Of a stretch of DNA of 64,000 bases, positions 50,922 to 60,013 are shown piece after piece. The position numbers were made by a program, and so were the translations under genes. The DNA is from OMII01 sp947467385. Its GTDB lineage: Bacteria; Bdellovibrionota_C; UBA2361; OMII01. A model generated the notes under the pieces. The model worked only from the letters and a program-made list of their open reading frames with translations. It ran no database searches and was not told the origin of the DNA. The DNA is taken from contig JBIKLA010000010.1 of the NCBI GenBank assembly GCA_044360075.1, positions 1 through 64,000 on the forward strand. Reading direction: 5' to 3'. Position 1 is the stretch's first letter. Each line of letters opens with the position of its first letter.

Positions 50922-52880
50922 TCACGCTGCCCTGTTCAGGCTTCGGAAGTGCCGCAGCTGCGCGCTCGAGCCGAGCACGGCGATAAGGTCCCCAGCCTCT
51001 ACAGTGAAGTCGGGCTTGGGCGTGGGGATAAAGAGCTCCCCTCGCATAACTGCCACCACCGAAACGCCAAACCTCGTGCGAACCTGCGTTTCCTCAAGCG
51101 ACCGCTGCGCCAGCTCAGACGACGAATCAACCTCATACCACAACAGCTCAAGAAGCTTCGCCGCGCCGAAGGTTTTGACATCCAAGGCATGGCGCTCAAG
51201 CACACGCCGCCCGATGGCATAGCGCCCCCCTCTTAGTTGTCCCAGCAGGGCAAATATCTGCGTCTCCGGCTCATTGAGCGCCAAGAGAGATTGGCGGACT
51301 ATCTCGATGCCGACCTCAAATTGCGGGCTCACGATGTCTAAAACCTGAAGCTCCTCAAGCGGCTCAGCCTCGTCCACCTCGTGAACGCGAATAACGGTCG
51401 GCACGTCCGGCTTTACAGACCGGATCTCGCGCACCATCTCTGGAAGGGTGGCATCGGTCGTTGTCGCCACTACCACTAAGCTGGCACGCGCCACTCCCGC
51501 CGCCTCAAGCATCTCGCGCCGCGAGCAGTCCCCAAAAACAACATTGAGCCCCCTGTCCCGCATCTGCGTGACAGCCTTAAAGCTCCAGTCCAGCACGACG
51601 TAAGGACGGCCAAGGTCGCCAAGCACGCTCGCGACATACTGCCCAACCGATCCACCGCCACAGATCACCACGTGCTGAGAAAGCCCCGTTGGCGGGGTCT
51701 CCTCGCCGTGCGGGGGCTCGACGTGCAGCGGGCGTCGCAGGCTCTTTGCTCGGGAGCCAAGCCAAAAGAGGCCAGGTGTCGCAATCATCGAGAGCAGCGT
51801 CACCGCGAGCATCAGCGAGAAGGAGTCGTGAGAGAGGCTGCCCGAGGCCATACCCGCATTCGCGATGACAAACGCAAACTCCCCCACCTGTGCCACGCCC
51901 AAACCTACCGCAGCGGAGGTTCTGGGCTTGTATCCGAGAAGCCGCACCGTCGCCGAGGCCACCCCCGCCTTAAGCGCGATCACTCCAACGGTGAGCGCAA
52001 CGATCCTCCCCAAATGGGCTACGAAGAAGCCCGGATCAAAGAGCATTCCAACCGAAGCGAAGAAGATCAGGGCGAAGAGGTCCCGCAATCCCGACACGTC
52101 GGCCCGCGCCTGGTGGCTAAAGTCAGTTTCGCTCAGCAGCATGCCGGCAATAAATGCCCCGAGCGCAAACGAGAGCCCCATGGCGTGGGAGATGGCGCCC
52201 GCGCCAAAGGCGACCCCCACGGTGGCGAGAAAAAAGAGCTCGCGCGATCCCTGCGATGCAATCATCGATAAAAAGCGTGGCAGCACCCGTATGCCGACCA
52301 GGAGCATTACCCCCAGGAGCGACGCTGCCTTAAGAAGCGCGATAGCAATCGCCGACCACTCGATCGAGTCCTGAGTAAGCTGTGGCAGGATCAGCATCAT
52401 CGGAACGACCGCCAGGTCCTGCGCGATGAGCATCGCAACGATGAGCCGACCAGTCGAGCTCTCAAGCATCCCGCGCGCGCTGAGGGTTTTGATGACTACC
52501 ATGGTACTCGAGAGCGATATCGCCGCGCCGAGCCACACGGCGTCCTTGCTTGGAATGCCGATCAAGACGGCGAGTATATAGCCACCGAGCGAGCAGATCA
52601 GAATCTGAAGCGGCGTCGCGACGAAGGATATCCGCGCAAGGCGCTTAAGCTCCCCGATAGAGAACTCAAGGCCGATTGTAAACAGGAGCAGCGCCACCCC
52701 TATCTCGGCCAGCATCTCGATATCCTCCAAATGCTCGACGGTAAACCCGCCTGTGAAGGGACCAACGATTATGCCGGCCAGGATGTAGCCAAAGATGAGG
52801 GGCTGGCGCAGCAGATGCGCCACGAGCCCGCCTAAAAGTGCCGCCAGAATGATATAAATGAGGTCTGTTGTTATGCCCAC
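50922..52880 (-). CDS. Cation:proton antiporter, CPA2/KefB type with RCK domains
   Basis: 652 residues from GTG 52880 (AGGGATAGG site). Residues ~1-390 hold about 12 TM helices with LLLFTIGLEFSIGEL, SLSSTMVVIKTL and LIAQDLAVVPMML, the last carrying the QD ion-binding pair. Residues ~415-530 are a Rossmann-type RCK_N domain (HVVICGGGSVGQYVASVLGDLG). Residues ~560-645 are an RCK_C/TrkA_C domain. KefB-like systems exchange K+ or Na+ for H+ and are gated by nucleotides or glutathione adducts. It follows miaA by 97 nt on the same strand. Confidence 0.93.
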   Translation of the reverse strand: MGITTDLIYIILAALLGGLVAHLLRQPLIFGYILAGIIVGPFTGGFTVEHLEDIEMLAEIGVALLLFTIGLEFSIGELKRLARISFVATPLQILICSLGGYILAVLIGIPSKDAVWLGAAISLSSTMVVIKTLSARGMLESSTGRLIVAMLIAQDLAVVPMMLILPQLTQDSIEWSAIAIALLKAASLLGVMLLVGIRVLPRFLSMIASQGSRELFFLATVGVAFGAGAISHAMGLSFALGAFIAGMLLSETDFSHQARADVSGLRDLFALIFFASVGMLFDPGFFVAHLGRIVALTVGVIALKAGVASATVRLLGYKPRTSAAVGLGVAQVGEFAFVIANAGMASGSLSHDSFSLMLAVTLLSMIATPGLFWLGSRAKSLRRPLHVEPPHGEETPPTGLSQHVVICGGGSVGQYVASVLGDLGRPYVVLDWSFKAVTQMRDRGLNVVFGDCSRREMLEAAGVARASLVVVATTTDATLPEMVREIRSVKPDVPTVIRVHEVDEAEPLEELQVLDIVSPQFEVGIEIVRQSLLALNEPETQIFALLGQLRGGRYAIGRRVLERHALDVKTFGAAKLLELLWYEVDSSSELAQRSLEETQVRTRFGVSVVAVMRGELFIPTPKPDFTVEAGDLIAVLGSSAQLRHFRSLNRAA

Positions 52881-52977
52881 AGCCTATCCCTGCACAGCCA
52901 GCCGCGGCGCCCGAAGCCGCCTTCATGCCCGTTGCCCTACCCTACCCGGCGCCGAGCAGCCCGGGCAACGACCAAAC

Positions 52978-54030
52978 TCACTTGAGCGCAACGAGCCACA
53001 CCTCGGTCCGCTCAAGCGGCTGAGAGAGCCTCTCTTTGGCCGCTGCCAAGAGCTCCTCCGATGAGAGGCTCAGGGCGCGGAAGCCCTTCATGCGCTTCTG
53101 CGCCCGGACGGGAAAGGAATCGAACCCTGCAACCTCTTCCGCAGCCTCATCATCGCGCGGGCGAACTGCCCAGCCACGCTTGAGCGGCTCGTTTCTCCAG
53201 TATGTCATCTGGCGCTTGGCAAAGCGCCGGGTATGAAGCGCAATCTCTTCCACGAGATTCGCCGCACTAAGCCTGCCATGCAGAAGATCTTTGGCCTGCT
53301 TGTAGCCGAGGGTCTCAAGGGCCGGCACCTCACCGTGCCGATCAAGCACGCCTTGGGTCTCTGCCACTAGCCCCTCGGCAACCATCTGCGCCGAGCGCTG
53401 GTCGATACGACGGTAGAGCTCGTCTCTTGGTCGGCAGATCACGATCACAAGTGCAGCGACCTCCACAGGCGCAAAGGTATGAGCGGCAAAGATCTCGCTC
53501 GGCCTCTTGCCGGTTACCCGCACGATCTCAAGTGCACGCGAGACGCGCTGCATGTCGTTTCGGTTAAGCCGCGCAGCCGTCTCGGGGTCTGCAGCCACAA
53601 GCTCGTTATACATCTCCTCAGGCGACAGCGCCGCAACCGCCGCTCGAATATCATCCGGCGTGGGCGGCACGTCAGCTAGCCCATGCAACAACACCGTAAA
53701 GTACATACCCGAGCCACCAACGAGAAGCGGCACCTTCCCACGGGCGGAGATCTCCCTGACCGCACCGAGCGCGAGCTCGCGGAAGCGCGCAACATTCGCT
53801 GGGCTGCCCGGCTCAAACACGTCCAGCAGATGGTGTGGCACACCGCCTCGCTCAGGGGGGGAAAGTTTCGCCGAGCCGATGTCGAGCTCCTGGTAGACCT
53901 GCACTGAATCAACGTTGACGACCTCGCCTCCAAGCCCTTTGGCCAGCGAAATCGAGAGTGCGCTCTTTCCAGAAGCGGTCGGACCGCATACGGCTACCGC
54001 CTTCAGGGGGCTCGGCGATGGCGTCATCAT
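52978..54030 (-). CDS. miaA: tRNA dimethylallyltransferase
   Basis: 350 residues from ATG 54030, inside the mutL stop (overlap ATGATGA). The P-loop GPTASGKSAL (16-25), DSVQVYQELDIGSAK, GGSGMYF and LETLGYKQ ... RRFAKRQMTYWR are complete. It adds the isopentenyl group to A37 of tRNAs reading UNN codons. A C-terminal extension of ~50 residues beyond the WR motif is charged and unconserved-looking. mutL-miaA adjacency is a common bacterial arrangement. Confidence 0.95.
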   Translation of the reverse strand: MMTPSPSPLKAVAVCGPTASGKSALSISLAKGLGGEVVNVDSVQVYQELDIGSAKLSPPERGGVPHHLLDVFEPGSPANVARFRELALGAVREISARGKVPLLVGGSGMYFTVLLHGLADVPPTPDDIRAAVAALSPEEMYNELVAADPETAARLNRNDMQRVSRALEIVRVTGKRPSEIFAAHTFAPVEVAALVIVICRPRDELYRRIDQRSAQMVAEGLVAETQGVLDRHGEVPALETLGYKQAKDLLHGRLSAANLVEEIALHTRRFAKRQMTYWRNEPLKRGWAVRPRDDEAAEEVAGFDSFPVRAQKRMKGFRALSLSSEELLAAAKERLSQPLERTEVWLVALK

Positions 54031-55892
54031 CGATCCCGGCCAAACCACCGCTCAACTGCATCGCGCGAAAACTGGGCCACCACGGGGCGCCCATGCGGGC
54101 ACGCGCCAGAAAGCTCCGATTCATCCATCTGCTGGAAGAGCGCATAGGCCTCGGGGCGAGACATCGCGTCCCCAGAACGCACGCTCGCATGGCACGCAAT
54201 GCGCGCCGCCATGTGATCGATCCTCTCCTCAAGCCGCTCGCGCCAACCGGCGACGACCGGCTCAACAGCGAATTCTTTCAGGAGGCCTGAGCAGCGCAGG
54301 TGCGACACGATCCCCGGCACGCCGAGCACCTCAATCGTGTCTGCTGAAGCTTGCCGCACCTCAAACGCGAGAGCCTTGAGCGCCTCCCCTTGGTCAAGGA
54401 GCGTAGCTACTTGCTCCGGCGTGAGCTTTACCTGCTCTGGGATGAGCAGCTTCTGCACTGTAAGGGCCCGCTCTGCCCTCGCCTTGCGGATACGGTTGTA
54501 GTTAACCCGCTCGTGGGCAGCATGCATGTCCACCATCACGAGCATTTCATTCAGCTCGCACACAAGGTAGCAGTTCAGCACCTGGCCCACGAAACGGAGA
54601 TCCGAGAAGCGGAATTCGCCCGGCCCACGCTGGGGCGCCGAGTACTCAGTCGGCTGCTCAGCAACCTGCCGCTCTTCAGGCTGCGACGCCGCCACCTGAG
54701 GTGCCGTCTGCGCCACTACCGCGCCCCGCGGCGGCTGGTAGCGCGGAGCCTCCCGAAACGCCTCGCGCACGAGCGACTCAAGCGAAGCCGCCGGCCCGTT
54801 CGCGGGCTCCTGCGCCGACCGCATAAAAGACAGGGGCTGCGGGGTCATCACCGGCGCCGCCGTCTCGGCCTTCTCCTGAGACCTTGCTCCGCCATTAGCG
54901 GTCATCGCCATCGGCCTACGAATCCTGCGAACTGCCGAGAGCACTGCGCCCTGCACGACCGCGAACACCTGGTTGGGGTGGCGGAACCGCACCTCGCTCT
55001 TTTGCGGATGGACGTTAACGTCAACGTCCTCGGGCCGCAGGGTAAGGGAGAGATACCCCACCGGATACTCGCGGTCCTTGAGCATCGAGTCGTAGCCCTC
55101 GCGCACGGCGCGGACGATAATCTTGTCCGACACAAGGCGCCCATTGATGAGAATAATAAGCCCCGTGGCGTCCGCCAGCGCCTGTCCTGGATGCCCGAGC
55201 ATTCCGGCAACCACGATACCGCCCTCGTCGAGCGACACCGGCATAAGGTCTCCGGCGCACACCTGGGCTCCACGCTCCTCAAGTGAGCTCGCGCGCGGGA
55301 GGTTGAGCACCTCGTCGCCGTCAGAGATGAGGCGGTAGCGGACGCCCGGGCGCGCCAGGCTCGACTGTGCAAGCCACATACGGATCTTGGCCATTTCCGA
55401 GCGCGGAGACTTGAGGAACTTGCGCCGCGCCGGGACGTTGAAGAACAGATGCTCGATCTCTATCTCAGTGCCAACGCTCCATGCACAGCTCTGCACATCT
55501 GCGAGCTTGCCACCGCGATACGTCACCGATGTTCCCACCTCGCTCTCGGCCGTGCGGGTGACGAGCTTGACCTTTGCCACTGCCGCGATTGAGGCCAGCG
55601 CCTCTCCCCGGAAGCCTAACGTTCCGATCGTGGTCAGATCCTCAATCGCCGAGACCTTCGAGGTGGCGTGTCGCTCAAACGCAAGTATGGCCTCATCGCG
55701 CGTCATGCCACACCCATCGTCGCGCACCTTAAGCCTGCTGTGGCCGCCCGACTCAAGCACAACACAGATGTCGGTAGCGCCCGCGTCGACGGCATTGTCG
55801 ACGAGCTCCCGCACAACGGACGCTGGACGCTCAACGACCTCGCCCGCTGCTATCTGGTTAATGACGGTATCTGGAAGGACCTTGATCTTCAT
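54027..55892 (-). CDS. mutL: DNA mismatch repair protein MutL
   Basis: 621 residues. The N-terminal GHKL ATPase has IAAGEVVERPASVVRELVDNAVDAGAT, DDGCGM, RHATSK and GTLGFRGEAL. The linker (~330-420) is Pro/Gln-rich. The C-terminal domain keeps MVDMHAAHERVNYN (D455, H457, E461), related to the endonuclease motif DQHA-x2-E-x4-E, but its last acidic position is Asn466. CPHGRP is present. ATG 55892 overlaps the htrA stop (TAATG). GTG 55901 is an alternative. Nicking activity cannot be decided from sequence. Confidence 0.95.
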   Translation of the reverse strand: MKIKVLPDTVINQIAAGEVVERPASVVRELVDNAVDAGATDICVVLESGGHSRLKVRDDGCGMTRDEAILAFERHATSKVSAIEDLTTIGTLGFRGEALASIAAVAKVKLVTRTAESEVGTSVTYRGGKLADVQSCAWSVGTEIEIEHLFFNVPARRKFLKSPRSEMAKIRMWLAQSSLARPGVRYRLISDGDEVLNLPRASSLEERGAQVCAGDLMPVSLDEGGIVVAGMLGHPGQALADATGLIILINGRLVSDKIIVRAVREGYDSMLKDREYPVGYLSLTLRPEDVDVNVHPQKSEVRFRHPNQVFAVVQGAVLSAVRRIRRPMAMTANGGARSQEKAETAAPVMTPQPLSFMRSAQEPANGPAASLESLVREAFREAPRYQPPRGAVVAQTAPQVAASQPEERQVAEQPTEYSAPQRGPGEFRFSDLRFVGQVLNCYLVCELNEMLVMVDMHAAHERVNYNRIRKARAERALTVQKLLIPEQVKLTPEQVATLLDQGEALKALAFEVRQASADTIEVLGVPGIVSHLRCSGLLKEFAVEPVVAGWRERLEERIDHMAARIACHASVRSGDAMSRPEAYALFQQMDESELSGACPHGRPVVAQFSRDAVERWFGRDR

Positions 55893-56971
55893 TATTCCCA
55901 CGCCGGAACGAGCGGCACCTCTCGTTCCTTTCCGTAAATGCCCCCCCGCCGGAGCGTAAGCCGAACCGTCTCTGAGGGCTTTGTGCGGCGAATACTATCC
56001 TCCACCTCGTCGCGATTGTGAACCCTTTCCCCGTTCACCTTGTAAATCAGGTCGGCAGACTCGATATCCCTCTGAAACCCTCGGACAGCGCCTCCCCCTG
56101 TCAGAATCTGTTCGATCGCCCGCACGCCGCCCCGCTGGGCCACCCCGTCGGGCATTACCCGCAGCACCATCGGCCCCTGGTCAGTGTCGACGACCTGCCA
56201 CCCCATATTCGGTCGTCGCACCCGGCCGGTCGAGAGGAGCTCTGGCAGGATGCGCTTCAAGCTGTTTATCGGCACAGCAAACCCGATCCCGGCGGAGTCT
56301 CCGGACTGGCTCAGGATAGCAGTATTAATTCCGATCAGACGCCCATCCGCATCAAGCAGCGGCCCGCCGGAGTTGCCCGGATTGATGGCGGCATCGGTCT
56401 GGATGAGCTCCTTCAGCAGCGCCCCCTTGGGCGTCTTCATCGTCCGGTCGAGCGAGGAGATTATGCCCGTCGTCAGACTGCGGTAGAGCCCAAACGGGTT
56501 TCCGATCGCGAGCACCCGCTGTCCCACCTCAAGCCCCGAGGAGTCGCCGAGCTGCAGCGCCGGGACTCCCTTGAGCACCTCCGCAAGCTGAAACACCGCA
56601 ATGTCGCTTTCAGGATCAAAGCCGATCAACTTGGCCCGGCTGTTTCTGCCGTTTGCAAGCATGATCTCAACGCTGCCGCCTGACTCAAGCGCGCCCTCAA
56701 TCACGTGCAGGTTTGTCACCACGATTCCGCGCTGAAGATCAATGATCGTCCCCGTTCCCGTACCCTTCTGCGGCTTGAGCTCGTCGAAGAACGCAAGCGG
56801 GTCTATGACGTAGGTGTGCGTTGTGATGAAAACTACCGACTGGTTGGCGCGCTTGTACGCATCGATCGTGCGCTGCTCTTCCTCTGTGCGGGTAGCCACA
56901 GATGGCACCGCGTGCGCCTGGGAGACCGCCACCAGAAGCATCATCGACAGGACAACCAGGAGTCCCCTCAC
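55892..56971 (-). CDS. HtrA/DegP-family periplasmic serine protease
   Basis: 359 residues from GTG 56971, which overlaps the spoT stop (GTGA) and has a GGGAGGA site 4 nt before it. A signal peptide (MRGLLVVLSMMLLVAVSQAHA) precedes the trypsin-like domain with catalytic His89 (NLHVIEG), Asp123 (ESDIAV) and Ser201 (GNSGGP). One C-terminal PDZ domain begins near residue 260 (MGWQVVD ... VNGERVHNRDEVEDSI). It degrades or refolds damaged envelope proteins. The single PDZ matches DegS-like rather than DegP-like architecture. Confidence 0.92.
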   Translation of the reverse strand: MRGLLVVLSMMLLVAVSQAHAVPSVATRTEEEQRTIDAYKRANQSVVFITTHTYVIDPLAFFDELKPQKGTGTGTIIDLQRGIVVTNLHVIEGALESGGSVEIMLANGRNSRAKLIGFDPESDIAVFQLAEVLKGVPALQLGDSSGLEVGQRVLAIGNPFGLYRSLTTGIISSLDRTMKTPKGALLKELIQTDAAINPGNSGGPLLDADGRLIGINTAILSQSGDSAGIGFAVPINSLKRILPELLSTGRVRRPNMGWQVVDTDQGPMVLRVMPDGVAQRGGVRAIEQILTGGGAVRGFQRDIESADLIYKVNGERVHNRDEVEDSIRRTKPSETVRLTLRRGGIYGKEREVPLVPAWE

Positions 56972-59148
56972 CCGTCCTCCCACGACTCATCACTTGTTGA
57001 GGAGAGGTGCCGCACTCGCTCCACCTTGATAACGCCAGGCACCATCTCGATGGCACGCTTGACGCGGTGCAGGTGGTGGGCGTCGTCGATGATCATCTCA
57101 AAGTTGATAGTCGCCTTGCCGTGCTCGGTCTTAATCTGCGCGCTTGTGATGTTCGCGCCGTTGTTCGTAAGAGCCTGGGTGACCGCTGCAAGAAGCCCCA
57201 TCTGGTCCTGCGATGCCACCGTAATGCGCACGCGCCGCGGCGCACGCACGACCGTGTCCCACTCCACTTCGACCCGCCGCAGCGGATCGCTATTCAGCAC
57301 CTGCGCGCAGTCGGCGTAGTGCACCGTCACGCCTCGCCCGCGCGTGATGAACCCGACGATGCGGTCTCCCGGCAGAGGATCGCAGCACTTGGCGAAGCGG
57401 ATGAGGATGTCATCCAGCCCCGAGACCCGAACGCCAACCCGATCACGGCTCACCGCCGCGGCGCGCTGAAAGATTCGCTGGATCGGGCTCTGATCCGACT
57501 GGAGCTTCTCCTCAACGGAGGTTTCCTCCGGCAGGAGCTGCGCAATAACCTTTGAGGTGCTGATGCGGCCATAGCCGATGCCGGCATAGAGATCTCCGAC
57601 CGACTTAAGGCCCATAGTCGCCGCGACCTCAGCCAGCTTGCCCTCTTTCTCAAGCTTCTTCGCGCCAAGCTTCACTTTGCGCAGGTCTTTCGAAAGGAGG
57701 TCCATCCCGAGCGCCAGCGACCGAGCATGCTCCTCAGCCTTGATGAAGGCGCGGATGCGCTGCTTGGCCTTCGAAGATCGGACGAACCTGAGCCAATCCT
57801 TGCTCGGCACATGCGTCTTCGACGTCATAACCTCGACCGTGTCGCCGTTAGTCAGCGAGCGATCAAGCGAAACCATCTGGCCGTTTACGCGCGCGCCCAC
57901 CGTGCGGTGCCCGACGTCGGTATGCACTGCGTAGGCAAAATCAACGGGCGTCGCCCCGTAGGGGAGGCGCACAAGGTCGCCCTTAGGCGTAAAGACGAAC
58001 ACCTCCTCCGGGTAGAGCTCTCCCTTCACAGACTGGATAAACTCGTCGGGGTTCTTGAGGTACTGCTGCGTCTCAACCAGCTCCTTGACCCACTGCAGAT
58101 CGAAGGCCGGCGCGGCTCCGCCCTCCTTGTAGCGCCAGTGGGCCGCTATGCCCTCTTCGGCCACGCGGTTCATCTCAGGCGTACGAATCTGTATCTCAAT
58201 GCGCTGGCCGTCGGGCCCGATCACCGTCGTGTGAAGCGACTGGTACATGTTCGGCTTCGGCATCGCGATGAAGTCCTTGAAGCGGCCAGGAACCGGCTTC
58301 CACGTCGAATGAACGACTCCCAGCGACTCGTAGCAGGCCCGCACCGTTGGGACAATCACGCGGAAGCCCAAGATGTCGTAGACCTCCTCAAAGCTGAGCT
58401 TGTCCTTGTCCATCTTCACCCAGATTGAGTAGTAGTGCTTGCCCCGCCCCTTGACCGATGCAGAGACTCCGGCTTCTGCCAGGTGCTTCTGTATCTCGAG
58501 CGTAACGCGGTCGACGTATGCATCACGCTCAGGAGCCGTGTTATCCACATGGCTCTTAATCTGCTTGTACATCTCTGGGCGAAGGTACAGGAGGCATAGG
58601 TCCTCAAGCTCGGACTTGAGCCAATGGATACCGAGCCGGTTCGCCAAAGGCGCATAGATCTCAAGGGTCTCGGTCGCAATCCGCCGCTGCTTCTCTTCGC
58701 TAAAGAACGTGAGCGTGCGCATGTTGTGCAGGCGATCGCATAGCTTGACGAGAACAACGCGGATATCCTTGGCCATGGCCAGGAGCATCTTGCGGAAGTT
58801 TTCTGCCTGTTTCTGCTCGCGCGACTCAAACTCGATGCGCGTTAGCTTTGTAACGCCCTCAACGATGTCGGCTACACCCGGGCCGAACTCGCGCTGGATG
58901 TCCTCTCTCGTTACCTCGCTGTCCTCGATCGTGTCATGAAGAAGCGAGGCTATGACGGAGGGCTCATCAAGCTTGAGCTGGCACACAAGCATCGCCGTCT
59001 CTTCGACGTGCTTGAAGTAGGGTTCGCCCGATGCCCGCACCTGGCCGCTATGGCATTCCTGTGCGAAGTCGTACGCTTTCTTGAGGGTAACGAGGTCCGG
59101 AGTGGGATGGTACTTCTTGAGGGCTTCAGCAATCTGCTCGAACGACAT
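56968..59148 (-). CDS. spoT: RelA/SpoT-family (p)ppGpp synthetase/hydrolase
   Basis: 726 residues. HD hydrolase ~25-180 with LLHDTIED, so hydrolysis is likely retained. The synthetase is at ~235-345 with DILGFRVIVPT and FIAMPKPNMYQSLHTTVIGP. TGS is near 385-445 (VFTPKGDLVRLPYGATPVDFAYAVHTDVGH). The central zinc-finger-like segment (IRFAKCCDPLPGDRIVGFITRGRGVTVHYADC) precedes ACT at ~655-720. This full-length bifunctional layout makes and degrades ppGpp. It lies 40 nt after rpoZ, the order found in E. coli. Confidence 0.95.
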   Translation of the reverse strand: MSFEQIAEALKKYHPTPDLVTLKKAYDFAQECHSGQVRASGEPYFKHVEETAMLVCQLKLDEPSVIASLLHDTIEDSEVTREDIQREFGPGVADIVEGVTKLTRIEFESREQKQAENFRKMLLAMAKDIRVVLVKLCDRLHNMRTLTFFSEEKQRRIATETLEIYAPLANRLGIHWLKSELEDLCLLYLRPEMYKQIKSHVDNTAPERDAYVDRVTLEIQKHLAEAGVSASVKGRGKHYYSIWVKMDKDKLSFEEVYDILGFRVIVPTVRACYESLGVVHSTWKPVPGRFKDFIAMPKPNMYQSLHTTVIGPDGQRIEIQIRTPEMNRVAEEGIAAHWRYKEGGAAPAFDLQWVKELVETQQYLKNPDEFIQSVKGELYPEEVFVFTPKGDLVRLPYGATPVDFAYAVHTDVGHRTVGARVNGQMVSLDRSLTNGDTVEVMTSKTHVPSKDWLRFVRSSKAKQRIRAFIKAEEHARSLALGMDLLSKDLRKVKLGAKKLEKEGKLAEVAATMGLKSVGDLYAGIGYGRISTSKVIAQLLPEETSVEEKLQSDQSPIQRIFQRAAAVSRDRVGVRVSGLDDILIRFAKCCDPLPGDRIVGFITRGRGVTVHYADCAQVLNSDPLRRVEVEWDTVVRAPRRVRITVASQDQMGLLAAVTQALTNNGANITSAQIKTEHGKATINFEMIIDDAHHLHRVKRAIEMVPGVIKVERVRHLSSTSDESWEDG

Positions 59149-59188
59149 GATGCCCGCTAAAACCTCTCACCTACCCCTTTAGCTGGAA

Positions 59189-59587
59189 CTACTCTTCATC
59201 CTTCTCATCTGCGGCCGAAATCGGGCCGGTCTGCATGAGGGCATCCTTGGGGGACTCCTCAGGACGGGTCTCGCCCCCATTGGTATTGATAAAGAGCGCC
59301 GCGCCGACCTGCTGACGACGCTCACGCTCTGAGAGCTCTGCGGCGCGCTGAGCCTCGGCCTCACGCTCGCGAGTCTCTTGCCACGCTGCCGTCTCTTCCG
59401 GCGTCATGAAGCGAACCTTGCCGCCGGCGATCTCGCGAAGCGCCGTGACGACGGCCTTGTTCCTCTTGTCCGAGATCTGCACAGTGCCTCCCTGCAGGAT
59501 CTGCTTCGTGCGCTTTGATGCAAGCTGCACAAGCGAAAAGCGGTTATTCTCCTGGGTGAGACAATCTTCAACGGTGATTCGAGCCAT
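59189..59587 (-). CDS. rpoZ: RNA polymerase omega subunit
   Basis: 132 residues. MARITVEDCLTQENNRFSLVQLASKRTKQI and RNKAVVTALREIAGGKV are the omega core, which chaperones beta-prime and forms part of a ppGpp site in proteobacteria. About 55 residues of acidic Glu/Arg/Ala-rich C-terminal tail follow, longer than in E. coli (91 aa). An AGGGAG site lies 12 nt upstream. It is the first gene of the rpoZ-spoT-htrA-mutL-miaA unit. Confidence 0.95.
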   Translation of the reverse strand: MARITVEDCLTQENNRFSLVQLASKRTKQILQGGTVQISDKRNKAVVTALREIAGGKVRFMTPEETAAWQETREREAEAQRAAELSERERRQQVGAALFINTNGGETRPEESPKDALMQTGPISAADEKDEE

Positions 59588-60013
59588 AGCTTTTCAAACT
59601 CCCTAGCAACTGGTGTCCTAAACGAACGAAGCGGCATTTTTTGCGGCTCCACAAAACCCGACTCCGACGCCCACGAGCATCGACAAACGGCGGTTTCGAC
59701 CTTGGCGCGTCCTGCAAAGGATAAGCCACGGATTTGTTTAGATATCGGCGACAGTACCAGAGCCTTTAGGGGCTGTAAATGCCCGCACCTTCCGCAATAC
59801 GAGGCTCTCTGCCCCGCTGATCGTTTGGGTTAATTTCTGAAAAAATCAAAGAAAAGTTTGATAATCTTTATTATTTTCAGGTAGATGTATAGCGACGCTC
59901 ATGCGAGAGCGACCGCGAGACAGGCCCGACAAAGCCCCACAAAGCCCCACAAAGCTTATGGTACGGCGAGCTCGTCGTGCTCTAGACCGAACGCAGAGGT
60001 ATTTTAAAACAGC
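59588..60013. promoter_or_regulatory. Divergent intergenic region rpoZ / unknown ORF, 426 nt
   Basis: No gene is supported here. It contains an AT-rich stretch (about 59830-59880) with a possible plus-strand promoter, TTGATA and a GTAGAT-like -10 after 17 nt. At 59930-59955 the 11-nt unit CAAAGCCCCAC is repeated about 2.5 times. The rpoZ promoter must lie here too but no clear hexamers were picked. Confidence 0.45.
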
